A stretch of DNA of 64,000 nt from Sphingobium lactosutens (GCF_013393185.1 NZ_QJQX01000070.1:62001-126000), one strand, 5' to 3'. Counted from the first letter of the stretch, positions 25,781 through 34,556 are shown. Translations and numbers: made by a program. Notes: generated by a model not told the origin, from the sequence alone.

Positions 25781-26656
25781 TCAGCAGCCGGGCGCTTCGC
25801 TATCCTGATAGAAGGCCTGCACCGCCGCCCAGCCTTCCTCAGCCGTCTCGACCCAGGTCAGCAGGTTGAGGTCAGTCGGCGAGATCACGCCTTCGTCGGC
25901 CAGCGCTTCGAAATCGACGACGCGGGTCCAGAATTCCTTGCCGTAGAGCAGGATCGGGATCGGCTTCATCTTGCCGGTCTGGATCAGCGTCAGCAGTTCG
26001 AACATCTCGTCGAACGTGCCGAAGCCGCCGGGGAAGACCGCCAGCGCGCGGGCGCGCAGCAGGAAATGCATCTTGCGCAGCGCGAAATAGTGGAACTGGA
26101 AGCTCAGCTCGGGTGTGACGAAACGGTTGGGCGCCTGCTCATGCGGCAGCACGATGTTCATGCCGATGGTGGTCTGGCCGACATCCACCGCGCCGCGATT
26201 GGCCGCTTCCATGATCGACGGACCGCCGCCCGAGCAAACGACGAAGTGACGGCAACCCGCCGCATTCACCGGATATTCGGCCGCGATCCGCGCCAGCTTG
26301 CGCGCTTCCTCATAATAGCGCGCCTTCTTGCCCAGATTTTCGGCGACGCGCTTCTGCTCAGGGGTGGCGGCGGCGTCGATCCGTGCCTGCACCTGATCCG
26401 GTTCGGGAATGCGGGCGGACCCGTAGAAGACGAAGGTCGATTCGATCTTCGCCTCGTCCATCAGCAATTGGGGCTTGAGCAATTCCAGCTGGAAGCGAAC
26501 CGGCCGCAGATCCTCGCGCAGCAGGAATTCATTGTCCTGGAAGGCCAGCTTGTAGGCCGCGCTCTGCGTCTGCGGCGTATCGATCTGTTTGCGGGCGTCA
26601 TGGGCCTCTTCGCGGGCTGGACGGAATTTGCGTTCTTCGATTTCTTTTCTTGTCAT
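25781..26656 (-). CDS. LOG family (TIGR00730) nucleotide 5'-monophosphate phosphoribohydrolase
   Basis: A 291-aa Rossmann-fold protein with the defining PGGFGTFDE motif (about 191-199) and the upstream CSGGGPSIMEAANRGA stretch. LOG enzymes cleave the ribose-base bond of nucleoside monophosphates (cytokinin riboside-5'-phosphate or AMP type). This is the long form, with an extra N-terminal helical region of about 90 residues. A longer frame begins inside the 50-bp repeat at 26670-26719; the ATG at 26656 (MTRKEIEER) avoids translating the repeat and was chosen. Confidence 0.88.
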   Translation of the reverse strand: MTRKEIEERKFRPAREEAHDARKQIDTPQTQSAAYKLAFQDNEFLLREDLRPVRFQLELLKPQLLMDEAKIESTFVFYGSARIPEPDQVQARIDAAATPEQKRVAENLGKKARYYEEARKLARIAAEYPVNAAGCRHFVVCSGGGPSIMEAANRGAVDVGQTTIGMNIVLPHEQAPNRFVTPELSFQFHYFALRKMHFLLRARALAVFPGGFGTFDEMFELLTLIQTGKMKPIPILLYGKEFWTRVVDFEALADEGVISPTDLNLLTWVETAEEGWAAVQAFYQDSEAPGC

Positions 26657-26669
26657 TTGCACCAACGTA

Positions 26670-26719
26670 GAGTGATTTCGAGTGAAATGGAACATTTCAC
26701 GGCTCGGAAATCACGGAAA
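26670..26719. repeat. 50-bp nested palindrome, copy B (exact inverse of 3613-3662)
   Basis: Identical over 50 bases to the reverse complement of 3613-3662. This copy lies 14 bases upstream of the LOG gene start. There its hairpin could influence initiation or mark the 5' leader. The exact identity over 50 bases outside any gene indicates a mobile or selected element. Confidence 0.9.
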
Positions 26720-26813
26720 ACAAAAGAAAACAGAGCTTATTCTGATTCAATCTGAGCAGAATAAGCTAGTGCGCAGCGGTGACAAATCCAAGTCCGTCGG
26801 ACGACATAATCAT

Positions 26814-27494
26814 TCAGCGGCAGAAGCCCCCCTTGCCCCCCATGTCGAAATGGAAATGGTCGTGGTGTGCGGCATTATAGTCGGGGCTGAGGACGGTGTT
26901 AAACCGCTTGCAGGCGCTGGCATGGATCAGGCTCAGAAACTGGCGGGTCTGCCTGTCGCCGTGCCAGTCCTTCTGGATGCTGATTCGCCGCCCATCGGAC
27001 AGGACGAAGGCGGACACGTCGATCGCATTGCTGTGGGCATGTTCGCTCAGCTTGCCGCTGCCCGCGATCGGCCGGCAATTATAGGTGCCGAACGTCTCGA
27101 TCTTCTCGACCTCCGCCCCCAGCACCAGCCGCGCGGCGGGCTGCACGCCATAGCGCGCCCAGGCCGCGAAATTGGCGGCGAGGTTGCAGGTCATCGCGCC
27201 CAGCCCCGTCGCGGGCACGCCGATATCGAGCAGCTTGACGCTGCCGATCGCACTGCATCCGCCACCGAAATTCTGGTCGGGCAGGGGGGTGAAGGACACG
27301 GACTGGGATTCCAGCCTGGCAAAACATTGCCGGGTTTCCATGGCGGGCTGGGCGGGCGCGCGGACCGGCTTCGATGCGCGCGGCGCCTTGCCGCGCGGCA
27401 CCAGGTCGCCGCTGCATCCCGCCAATGTGATCGTGCCCGCCAGCACCATGGCCGTGGCCATAGTGCGCAGCGTGCCCTTCGCCCGCTCTTCCAT
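26814..27494 (-). CDS. Extensin-like C-terminal domain lipoprotein (M15-like fold)
   Basis: A 226-aa exported protein. The N-terminus has a hydrophobic segment ending TLAGC, a lipobox, followed by a short basic/proline-rich linker. The rest is the Extensin-like_C domain, with HAHSNAIDVSAFVLSDGR (metal-binding His and Asp) and NAAHHDHFHFDMG (HxH) in the positions of D-Ala-D-Ala peptidases of the M15 type. Paired cysteines (RQCFARL, GGGCSAIG, MTCNL, YNCRP, SACKRF, GFCR) suggest a periplasmic disulphide-rich fold. The likely role is peptidoglycan hydrolysis. Start uncertain; a TTG at 27521 is open too. Confidence 0.85.
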   Translation of the reverse strand: MEERAKGTLRTMATAMVLAGTITLAGCSGDLVPRGKAPRASKPVRAPAQPAMETRQCFARLESQSVSFTPLPDQNFGGGCSAIGSVKLLDIGVPATGLGAMTCNLAANFAAWARYGVQPAARLVLGAEVEKIETFGTYNCRPIAGSGKLSEHAHSNAIDVSAFVLSDGRRISIQKDWHGDRQTRQFLSLIHASACKRFNTVLSPDYNAAHHDHFHFDMGGKGGFCR

Positions 27495-27604
27495 GAATCG
27501 ACCATTTACCACTGCAAGCAAGACGGTGGGTTAACGGCGCCAACCATTCGTCGCATTCCGACATTCGGCTTGACTCTTCCCCCGATCTCTTTAGGGCGGC
27601 CGAC

Positions 27605-27655
27605 GGGCCACGCGGTCCCAACGCCGCGCGTGCTCTCTGTAAGGAGAAGCATTAC
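27605..27655 (+). ncRNA. Candidate serC leader RNA element
   Basis: Just upstream of serC there is a GC-rich hairpin: CACGCGG with CCGC-(GC)-GTG, 27609-27632, spacer TCCCAACG. Next comes CTCT (27634-27637), which can pair with GGAG of the Shine-Dalgarno AAGGAG (27641-27646). Two tandem hairpins with a masked ribosome-binding site directly before serC fit the published serC RNA motif of alphaproteobacteria. I could not score it against the covariance model. Confidence 0.5.
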
Positions 27656-28816
27656 ATGACTGATTTGACTGCCGTTGACGCCACCATTGCGCCTGCTGAA
27701 AAGCCCGCCAGCCGTCCGGCCCGCCCCTTTTTCTCTTCCGGTCCCTGCGCCAAGCCTCCGGGCTGGGACGCCGCCAAGCTGGCCACTGAGTCGCTCGGCC
27801 GCTCGCACCGCGCCAAGATCGGCAAGACCCGCCTCGCCTACAGCATCGACCTGATGCGCGAGCTGCTGAACCTGCCCGACACCCACCGCATCGGCATCGT
27901 GCCCGGTTCCGACACCGGCGCCTTCGAAATGGCGATGTGGACGATGCTGGGCGCCCGCCCGGTGACGACGCTCGCCTGGGAAAGCTTCGGCGAAGGCTGG
28001 GTGACGGACGCGGCCAAGCAGCTGAAGCTCGATCCCACCGTCATCCGCGCCGACTATGGCCAGCTGCCTGACCTTTCCACGGTCGATTTCAGCAACGACG
28101 TGCTGTTCACCTGGAACGGCACGACGTCGGGCGTGCGCGTGCCGAACGCCGACTGGATTCCGGCGGATCGCGAAGGCCTGACCTTCGCCGACGCAACCAG
28201 CGCGGTCTTCGCCTATGAGATCGACTGGACCAAGATCGACGTCGCCACCTTCTCCTGGCAGAAGGTGCTGGGCGGCGAGGGCGGCCATGGCGTGCTGATC
28301 CTCGGCCCCCGCGCCGTGGAGCGTCTGGAAACCCACACCCCGGCCTGGCCGCTGCCCAAGGTGTTCCGCCTGATGGCGAAGGGCAAGCTGGCCGAAGGCG
28401 TGTTCAAGGGCGAAACCATCAACACCCCCTCGATGCTGGCCGTCGAGGACGCGATCTTCGCGCTGGAATGGGGCAAGTCGCTGGGCGGCCTCAACGGCCT
28501 GATCGCGCGCAGCAACGCCAATGCCGCCGCGCTGAACAAGATCGTGGAAGATCGCGACTGGCTCGGCCATCTCGCCACCGACGAAGCGACCCGCTCGACC
28601 ACCAGCGTCTGCCTCACCGTCGAGGGTGCGGACGAAGCCTTCATCAAGGCCTTCGCCGGCCTGCTCGAAAAGGAAGGCGCCGCCTATGACGTCGCGGGCT
28701 ATCGCGACGCCCCGGCGGGCCTGCGCATCTGGTGCGGCGCGACCGTCGAAACCGCCGATATCGAAGCGCTCGGCCCGTGGCTCGACTGGGCCTATGCGAC
28801 CGTGAAGGCTGCTTAA
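27656..28816 (+). CDS. serC: Phosphoserine aminotransferase
   Basis: A 386-aa PLP enzyme converting 3-phosphohydroxypyruvate and glutamate to phosphoserine, the second step of serine synthesis. Family stretches include FFSSGPCAKPPGWD near the N-terminus, GIVPGSDTGAFEMAMWTMLGAR, FTWNGTTSGVRVP, DATSAVFAYEIDW and the PLP lysine in FSWQKVLGGEGGHG. It is the longer alphaproteobacterial type. A good Shine-Dalgarno sequence (AAGGAG, spacing 9) fixes the start. serA follows 126 bases downstream with a palindromic repeat between them. Confidence 0.96.
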   Translation: MTDLTAVDATIAPAEKPASRPARPFFSSGPCAKPPGWDAAKLATESLGRSHRAKIGKTRLAYSIDLMRELLNLPDTHRIGIVPGSDTGAFEMAMWTMLGARPVTTLAWESFGEGWVTDAAKQLKLDPTVIRADYGQLPDLSTVDFSNDVLFTWNGTTSGVRVPNADWIPADREGLTFADATSAVFAYEIDWTKIDVATFSWQKVLGGEGGHGVLILGPRAVERLETHTPAWPLPKVFRLMAKGKLAEGVFKGETINTPSMLAVEDAIFALEWGKSLGGLNGLIARSNANAAALNKIVEDRDWLGHLATDEATRSTTSVCLTVEGADEAFIKAFAGLLEKEGAAYDVAGYRDAPAGLRIWCGATVETADIEALGPWLDWAYATVKAA

Positions 28817-28838
28817 CTAACCTCTCCCTTTATATTCC

Positions 28839-28919
28839 CGTCATCCCAGCGAAAGCTGGGATCTCAGGCCTCTAGGTACGACTTCGCCGCCTGAGATCCT
28901 GACTTTCGTCAGGATGACG
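28839..28919. repeat. Palindromic repeat, type CGTCAYCCCAGCGAAAGCTGGG, copy 1
   Basis: Outer arms CGTCATCC (28839-28846) and GGATGACG (28912-28919) are perfectly inverted. Within lie a CCCAGC-GAAA-GCTGGG hairpin and the arms ATCTCAGGC/GCCTGAGAT. The left half is nearly identical to 55185-55224. The element sits in the serC-serA intercistronic gap, where its hairpins could tune serA expression. Confidence 0.88.
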
Positions 28920-28942
28920 AATTGCAAGAAAGGCAATTCGTC

Positions 28943-30523
28943 ATGCCCAAAGTCCTCATTTCCGACAAAATGGACCCCCGCGCCGCCGCGATCTTCCGTG
29001 AGCGTGGCGTCGAAGTCGACGAAATCACCGGCAAGACCCCCGAAGAACTGATCGCCATCATCGGCGACTATGACGGCCTCGCCATCCGCAGCTCGACCAA
29101 GGTGACGAAGGCGATCCTCGACGCCGCCACCAACCTCAAGGTCATCGGCCGCGCCGGCATCGGCGTCGACAATGTCGACATCCCCTATGCCTCGGCCAAG
29201 GGCGTGATCGTCATGAACACGCCGTTCGGCAACTCGATCACCACCGCCGAACATGCCATCGCGTTGATGTTCGCGCTGGCCCGCCAGTTGCCCGAAGCCA
29301 ATGCCCAGACGCAGCAGGGCCTGTGGCCGAAGAACGGCTTCATGGGCGTGGAAGTCACCGGCAAGGTGCTGGGCCTGATCGGCGCGGGCAATATCGGCTC
29401 GATCGTCGCCAGCCGCGCGCTGGGCCTCAAGATGAAGGTCGTCGCCTTCGACCCCTTCCTGACGCCGGAACGCGCAGTCGAAATGGGCGTGGAAAAGGCC
29501 GATCTCGACACGCTGCTGGCGAAGGCCGACTTCATCACGCTGCACACGCCGCTGACCGACCAGACCCGCAACATCCTGTCGAAGGAAAATCTGGCCAAGA
29601 CCAAGAAGGGCGTGCGCATCGTCAACTGCGCGCGTGGCGGGCTGATCGACGAAGCGGCTCTCAAGGAAGCGATGGATTCGGGCCATGTCGCGGGCGCCGC
29701 GCTCGACGTGTTCGTGCAGGAACCGGCGAAGGAATCGCCGCTGTTCGGCACGCCGAACTTCATCTGCACCCCGCATCTGGGCGCGTCGACCGACGAAGCG
29801 CAGGTGAACGTCGCGCTCCAGGTCGCCGAACAGCTCAGCGACTATCTGCTCGACGGCGGCATCACCAATGCGCTGAACGTGCCGTCGCTCAGCGCCGAGG
29901 AAGCGCCGAAGCTCAAGCCCTATATGGCGCTGGCTGAAAAGCTGGGCAGCCTGGTCGGCCAGCTGGAAGGCGACCAGATCACCGGCGTGGCGGTCGAGGT
30001 CGAGGGCCATGCCGCCGAACTCAACCAGAAGCCGATCACCGCAGCGGTGCTGGCTGGCCTGATGCGCGTCTATTCGGACACGGTGAACATGGTCAACGCG
30101 CCCTTCCTGGCGAAGGAACGCGGCCTCGACGTGCGCGAAGTGCGTCACGACCGCGAAGGCGACTATCAGACCCTCGTCCGCGTCACCGTCACCACCGCGA
30201 ACGGCGACAAGTCGGTTGCGGGCACGCTGTTCGGCCATGCCCAGCCGCGTCTGGTCGAACTGTTCGGCATCAAGGTCGAAGCGGATCTCGACGGCCAGAT
30301 GCTCTACATCGTCAACCAGGACGCGCCGGGCTTCATCGGCCGCCTGGGGTCGACGCTGGGTGAGGCGCAGGTCAATATCGGCACCTTCCACCTCGGTCGC
30401 CGCGACCAAGGCGGCGAAGCCGTGCTGCTGCTGTCGGTCGACGGCACCGTGGCCGAGGGCCTGCGCGCTGATCTGGGCCAGTTGACCGGCGTGAAGACGG
30501 TCAAGCTGCTGCGCTTCGCATAA
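28943..30523 (+). CDS. serA: D-3-phosphoglycerate dehydrogenase
   Basis: A 526-aa NAD-dependent enzyme for the first step of serine synthesis. It has the catalytic/substrate domain with GRAGIGVDNVDI, a Rossmann motif GLIGAGNIGS (about 145-154), the dehydrogenase signature HTPLTDQTRNIL, NCARGGLIDE and the catalytic histidine in CTPHLGAST. An intervening allosteric-substrate-binding domain is followed by a C-terminal ACT domain (about 455-526) with QDAPGFIGRLGS, the site of serine feedback. The ATG at 28943 is preferred over a TTG at 28922, which lies at the edge of the repeat. Confidence 0.97.
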   Translation: MPKVLISDKMDPRAAAIFRERGVEVDEITGKTPEELIAIIGDYDGLAIRSSTKVTKAILDAATNLKVIGRAGIGVDNVDIPYASAKGVIVMNTPFGNSITTAEHAIALMFALARQLPEANAQTQQGLWPKNGFMGVEVTGKVLGLIGAGNIGSIVASRALGLKMKVVAFDPFLTPERAVEMGVEKADLDTLLAKADFITLHTPLTDQTRNILSKENLAKTKKGVRIVNCARGGLIDEAALKEAMDSGHVAGAALDVFVQEPAKESPLFGTPNFICTPHLGASTDEAQVNVALQVAEQLSDYLLDGGITNALNVPSLSAEEAPKLKPYMALAEKLGSLVGQLEGDQITGVAVEVEGHAAELNQKPITAAVLAGLMRVYSDTVNMVNAPFLAKERGLDVREVRHDREGDYQTLVRVTVTTANGDKSVAGTLFGHAQPRLVELFGIKVEADLDGQMLYIVNQDAPGFIGRLGSTLGEAQVNIGTFHLGRRDQGGEAVLLLSVDGTVAEGLRADLGQLTGVKTVKLLRFA

Positions 30524-30534
30524 GCTCTGACACA

Positions 30535-30639
30535 CTCCGTTCGTGCTGAGTAGGGACTGAGCGAAGTCGAAGTCCCGTATCGAAGCATCCTTCGATACGC
30601 CATTTCGGCAAGCTCAATGGCTACTCAGGACGAACGGAG
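30535..30639. repeat. Long palindromic repeat between serA and hisZ
   Basis: CTCCGTTCGTGCTGAGTAG (30535-30553) and CTACTCAGGACGAACGGAG (30621-30639) are inverted arms with one mismatch in 19. Inside there are GACTTCG-like arms and a GTATCGAAG/CTTCGATAC hairpin. It belongs to the CGTTCG family of sphingomonad repeats and likely serves as the serA terminator. Confidence 0.88.
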
Positions 30640-30642
30640 GCT

Positions 30643-30661
30643 GGATAATGTGGCATTATCC
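30643..30661. promoter_or_regulatory. Perfect inverted repeat GGATAATG-TGG-CATTATCC upstream of hisZ
   Basis: An 8-bp perfect inverted repeat with a 3-base centre ends 15 bases before the hisZ start. It is AT-richer than its surroundings and not part of the preceding repeat family. Operator or translation-control hairpin are both possible. Confidence 0.45.
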
Positions 30662-30676
30662 GCTAAAGGGCCAGAC

Positions 30677-31807
30677 ATGAGCATGATCCCGCCAAGTCTT
30701 CTCCCGGAGGGCCTCTCCGACCGCCTGCCGCCGCAGGCCGAAGCCTCCGCGCGCCTCGCGCGCCGCGTGCTGGATACGGTCGCAACTCATGGCTATGAAC
30801 GGGTCATGCCGCCGCTGGCGGAGTTCGAGGATACGCTGACCCAGCGCCTCAAATCGATGCGCGCGCAGGATCTGGTCCGCGCGGTCGATCCCGTTTCCCA
30901 GCGCAGCCTCGCCTTCCGCCCGGACATGACCGCGCAGGTCGGCCGCATCGCCGCTACCCGCCTGCGCGCTGCGCCGCGTCCGCTGCGCCTGTCCTATGCC
31001 GGCCCGGTGATCCGCCAGAAGGCGAGCCAGATCCGCCCCGAGCGCGAGAAGATGCAGCTTGGCGCCGAACTGATCGGCAGCGACAGCACGGCCGCCGCGG
31101 TCGAGATCGTTAATATCGCGATCGAGGCGTTGCAGGCCGCCGGCGTCACCGGCATCACTATCGACTTCACCTTGCCCGACCTGATCGACATGCTGGCCGC
31201 CGGCCCGCTGCCGCTCGCGCCCAATGAGGTCGAAGCCGTACGCACCGAACTGGACGCCAAGGATGCCGGCGCGCTGGCCGCGATCGGTCCGCAGGCGGCC
31301 GCCTATCTGCCGCTGATCGAGGCGACCGGTCCCTTCCACGCCGCGATGGAGCGGCTGGAAGCGTTCAGCGCCAGCATCGGCGGCGCGATCGACAGCCGCA
31401 TCGCGGGTCTGCGCGCGATCGCGAAGCCGATCGGCTGGGACATCACCCTGACGCTCGATCCGACCGAGCGGCACGGCTTCGAATTCCAGAACTGGTTCGG
31501 TTTCTCCATCTTCGCCGAAGGCTTTATCGGCGAAATCGGCCGCGGCGGCAGCTATGCTATCGCCCGCGCCGACGGCGCCGATGAGCCGGCCATGGGCTTC
31601 TCCCTCTATCCAGACCCGCTGATCGACGCTGGGTTCGGCGGCGAAGCGCCCCGGCGCCTGTTCCTGCCGCTCGACCATGACGCCGCCCGCGCCGCCGAAT
31701 TGCGCGCGGAAGGCTGGCACACGGTCGCGGCGCTGGCGGAAGGTGAGGATGGCGCGGCCCAGCGCTGCTCGCACTGGCTCGAGGGCAGCGAACCGCGCGC
31801 CTACTGA
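30677..31807 (+). CDS. hisZ: ATP phosphoribosyltransferase regulatory subunit
   Basis: A 376-aa class II aminoacyl-tRNA-synthetase-like protein without the anticodon-binding domain, which is the HisZ pattern. Stretches include a motif-2-like FRPDMTAQVGRIAATRL, SYAGPVIRQKASQ and a C-terminal FGFSIFAEGFIGEIGRGGSY. HisZ binds a short-form HisG and relays histidine feedback; hisG is not in this window. ATG 30677 (MSMIPPSLL) was chosen because upstream codons are translated repeat. purA follows, a common neighbour order in sphingomonads, with a small reverse-strand gene in between. Confidence 0.92.
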   Translation: MSMIPPSLLPEGLSDRLPPQAEASARLARRVLDTVATHGYERVMPPLAEFEDTLTQRLKSMRAQDLVRAVDPVSQRSLAFRPDMTAQVGRIAATRLRAAPRPLRLSYAGPVIRQKASQIRPEREKMQLGAELIGSDSTAAAVEIVNIAIEALQAAGVTGITIDFTLPDLIDMLAAGPLPLAPNEVEAVRTELDAKDAGALAAIGPQAAAYLPLIEATGPFHAAMERLEAFSASIGGAIDSRIAGLRAIAKPIGWDITLTLDPTERHGFEFQNWFGFSIFAEGFIGEIGRGGSYAIARADGADEPAMGFSLYPDPLIDAGFGGEAPRRLFLPLDHDAARAAELRAEGWHTVAALAEGEDGAAQRCSHWLEGSEPRAY

Positions 31808-31814
31808 ATCGGGG

Positions 31815-32246
31815 TCAGCTTTCTGCCAGTCGGCGACGGATCGCGGGCGCCGTGGCGCAGGCGGGCGTTCCGTTCTTGCCGGTGCCGTTCACGACGATTT
31901 CGATGACGCCCCGCGTCTCGATCGCGCGCGCCAGCAGCGGCTCGTCAATGTCATGAATGTCGATCTTCATCCGGCGCGACCATGGCGATGACGGATCGCC
32001 AGCAGACTGGCCGACGCGAATATAGATGAAGCGCCGCACCGGGCCTTCGCGACGCACCTGATCGCCGAAAAATTTCGGCCCCGGCGCGACGCGGATCGAC
32101 AGGTCGAACAGCAGCGGCTCGCCGGAGCGGGAGGCTTTCGGGTCGAGCGGCCGATCGTCCTTCTCCTGAAGGCTGTGGAGCACGCCGACAAAGGGCTGCT
32201 CGATGATGATCCGCAATCCGATGTCGGTCTGATCTGCCTTCGCCAT
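31815..32246 (-). CDS. DUF5990 family protein
   Basis: A 143-aa soluble protein that matches the DUF5990 pattern: LRIIIEQPFVGVLHSLQEKDD at about 9-29, FDLSIRVAPGPKFFGDQVRREGPVRRFIYIRVGQSAGDP in the middle, and a C-terminal ETRGVIEIVVNGTGKNGTPACAT. Function unknown. The reading frame extends upstream to 32450, but ATG 32246 matches the family N-terminus. It is convergent with hisZ and divergent from purA. Confidence 0.78.
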   Translation of the reverse strand: MAKADQTDIGLRIIIEQPFVGVLHSLQEKDDRPLDPKASRSGEPLLFDLSIRVAPGPKFFGDQVRREGPVRRFIYIRVGQSAGDPSSPWSRRMKIDIHDIDEPLLARAIETRGVIEIVVNGTGKNGTPACATAPAIRRRLAES

Positions 32247-32448
32247 GGGTTTCTGTATCGTGCATGGCTGCTGCAGGAAAGGTTGCACCCGCCTCATGCG
32301 CCTTGACGTGCCGCGTGCGCGGGGGTAACGCGCGCCCCGCACAGGACGCCGCCCGAACCTATGTCGGGACGTCCACTCTATCCTACCGGCATGCCGAGTC
32401 CCGTCGAAGGGCATGGCCGGTCCGCGCGGCGGGCGGAGGACTGTATCC

Positions 32449-33738
32449 ATGGCAAATGTTACCGTGATCGGCGCTCAGTGGGGCGACGAAGGCAAGGGCA
32501 AGATCGTCGACTGGCTGTCGGAACGCGCCGACGTCGTCGCCCGTTTTCAGGGCGGCCATAATGCCGGCCACACGCTGGTGGTGGGTGAAAAGGTCTATAA
32601 GCTGTCGTTGCTGCCCTCGGGCATCGTGCGCGGCACGCTGTCGGTGATCGGCAACGGCGTGGTGCTGGACCCCTGGCATTTCCGTGACGAGGTCGCGAAG
32701 CTGAAGGGGCAGGGGGTCGACATCAACCCCGCCAATCTCCAGATCGCCGAAACCTGCCCGCTGATCCTGCCCTTCCACCGCGACCTCGATGGCCTGCGCG
32801 AAGACGCATCAGGCGCTGGCAAGATCGGCACCACCCGTCGCGGCATCGGCCCCGCCTATGAGGACAAGGTCGGCCGTCGCGCCATCCGCGTCTGCGACCT
32901 CGCTCATCTGGACGATCTCGACCTCCAGATCGACCGCCTGACCGCCCATCACGAAGCTCTTCGTGCTGGCTTCAATGAAAAGCCGATCGATCGCGCCCAG
33001 TTGATGGCGGACCTCACCGAGATCGCTGCGTTCATCCTGCCCTTCGTCAAGCCTGTCTGGCTGACGCTGAACAAGGCGAAGGCCGCCGGACAGCGCATCC
33101 TGTTCGAGGGTGCGCAGGGCACGCTGCTCGACATCGACCATGGCACCTATCCCTTCGTCACCTCCTCCAACACGGTGGCGGGTACGGCGGCGAGCGGCAC
33201 CGGCCTTGGTCCCAATGCAGCGGGGTTCGTGCTGGGCATCGTCAAGGCCTACACCACGCGCGTCGGCTCCGGACCCTTCCCCAGCGAGCAGGAAAACGAC
33301 ATCGGCCAGCGCCTTGGCGAGCGCGGCCATGAATTCGGCACCGTCACCGGGCGCAAGCGCCGCTGCGGCTGGTTCGACGCCGTGCTGGTGCGCCAGTCGG
33401 TTGCCGTGTCGGGCGTCACCGGCATCGCACTGACCAAGCTGGACGTGCTCGACGGCTTCGAGGAACTGCAAATCTGCGTCGGCTACAAGATCGGCGACCA
33501 GACGTTCGACTATCTCCCCGCCCATGCGCAGGATCAGGCGAAGGCCGAACCCATCTATGAGTCGATCGACGGCTGGAGCGACACCACCGCCGGCGCGCGA
33601 AGCTGGGCCGACCTCCCGGCGCAGGCGATCAAATATATCCGCCGCATCGAGGAACTGATTGGCTGCCCGGTCACGCTCGTGTCCACAAGCCCGGAACGCG
33701 ACGACACCATCCTCGTCCGCGATCCCTTCGCGGATTGA
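32449..33738 (+). CDS. purA: Adenylosuccinate synthetase
   Basis: A 429-aa enzyme joining IMP and aspartate with GTP to form adenylosuccinate. Diagnostic motifs are [16 protein letters not shown] at the N-terminus (phosphate loop and catalytic Asp), GGHNAGHT (catalytic His), [32 protein letters not shown], and a C-terminal [19 protein letters not shown] about 9 bases before the ATG at 32449 fixes the start, 12 codons inside the longest frame. The length is normal for bacterial PurA. Confidence 0.98.
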   Translation: MANVTVIGAQWGDEGKGKIVDWLSERADVVARFQGGHNAGHTLVVGEKVYKLSLLPSGIVRGTLSVIGNGVVLDPWHFRDEVAKLKGQGVDINPANLQIAETCPLILPFHRDLDGLREDASGAGKIGTTRRGIGPAYEDKVGRRAIRVCDLAHLDDLDLQIDRLTAHHEALRAGFNEKPIDRAQLMADLTEIAAFILPFVKPVWLTLNKAKAAGQRILFEGAQGTLLDIDHGTYPFVTSSNTVAGTAASGTGLGPNAAGFVLGIVKAYTTRVGSGPFPSEQENDIGQRLGERGHEFGTVTGRKRRCGWFDAVLVRQSVAVSGVTGIALTKLDVLDGFEELQICVGYKIGDQTFDYLPAHAQDQAKAEPIYESIDGWSDTTAGARSWADLPAQAIKYIRRIEELIGCPVTLVSTSPERDDTILVRDPFAD

Positions 33739-33742
33739 TGTA

Positions 33743-33925
33743 ATGGCAGGCGATCGCTTCGAGCGGCATAAGCAGCCCTGGACCCAGGATGAGATTCAGA
33801 AGCTGCACACGCTGGCCAAGAAGGGCATGGCGCTGAAGGCCATCGCCAAGGCGCTCACCCGCAGCGAGGAATCGACCAAGGCCCGTGCCAAGCAGGACGG
33901 GCTGAATATCGCCAAGCTGCGGTAA
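33743..33925 (+). CDS. Small basic protein with helix-turn-helix-like pattern
   Basis: A 60-aa protein starting 4 bases after the purA stop, rich in Lys and Arg. The sequence PWTQDEIQKLHTLAKKGMALKAIAKALTRS resembles the Myb/SANT or GcrA-like helix-turn-helix start (W-T-x-E-x-x-x-L-x-x-L ... G-x-x-x-x-x-I-A). A DNA-binding role is possible but unproven. Tight spacing indicates co-transcription with purA. I recognise no characterised family. Confidence 0.75.
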   Translation: MAGDRFERHKQPWTQDEIQKLHTLAKKGMALKAIAKALTRSEESTKARAKQDGLNIAKLR

Positions 33926-33986
33926 GAGTGGACGTTGCCGGGCGCCGGTGCGACAAGCCTTCCCACAGCAACAGGGAAGGCATCGC

Positions 33987-34556
33987 ATGGCGCTCGACAT
34001 CCTCGTCCTCTACGGCTCCTATCGTCGTGGACGGCTCGGCATCCGGCTTGCCGATTATCTGATCCGGGGCTTCGAGGAGCTGGGCCACAAGGCCGAACTG
34101 GTCGACGCGCAGGCGATCGGCCTGCCGATGCTGGATCTGCGCTACAGCGACTATCCACCCGGGGAAGCGCCTGCGGCCATGGCCTGGCTGGCCGAAAGGC
34201 TGACCGTCGCCGATGCGTTCGTCTTCGTCGCGGGCGAATATAATCGCGGTATGCAGCCGGGTCTCAAGAATCTGGTCGATCATTATCTCAGGGAGTTCGA
34301 CCGCCGCCCCGCCGCCATCGCCAGCTATTCGATGGGGCGCTTTGCCGGAGTGAACAGCCATGCCGACTGGACGGTGACGCTGTCGGCCATGGGCATGGCC
34401 GTCGTGCCGGAACGCCTCAGCGTCGGCCAGATCGGCCAGACGCTGGACGAGCAGGCCCAGCTACAGGGCGAGGGCGGCGCGGCGCTGGAGCGCGGCTTTG
34501 CCGGTTTCGCGAAGAATCTCATCTGGTGGGCCGAGGCTGCGAAAGCCGCCCGCTGA
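33987..34556 (+). CDS. NADPH-dependent FMN reductase-family oxidoreductase
   Basis: A 189-aa flavodoxin-fold protein. YGSYRRGRLGIRLADYLI (about 8-25) is the phosphate-binding start, GEYNRGMQPGLKNLVDHY (about 79-96) the conserved flavin loop, and SYSMGRFAGVN a later one. Members reduce quinones, chromate or azo dyes, or supply reduced FMN; this one's substrate is unknown. ATG 33987 lies 7 bases after AGGGAAGG. Its 3' end overlaps the convergent Pr6Pr gene by 38 bases. Confidence 0.9.
   Translation: MALDILVLYGSYRRGRLGIRLADYLIRGFEELGHKAELVDAQAIGLPMLDLRYSDYPPGEAPAAMAWLAERLTVADAFVFVAGEYNRGMQPGLKNLVDHYLREFDRRPAAIASYSMGRFAGVNSHADWTVTLSAMGMAVVPERLSVGQIGQTLDEQAQLQGEGGAALERGFAGFAKNLIWWAEAAKAAR

Noticed and set aside
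26657-26695. 13-codon N-terminal extension of the LOG protein
   Set aside because: It is a translation of the 50-bp repeat; the ATG at 26656 is the natural start.
28841-30535. 564-codon minus-strand frame opposite serA
   Set aside because: Antisense shadow of serA with no recognisable domain; serA motifs are complete on the plus strand.
32247-32448. Possible short gene between the DUF5990 gene and purA
   Set aside because: Open frames here are short Arg-rich shadows; the region is best read as a divergent promoter area.
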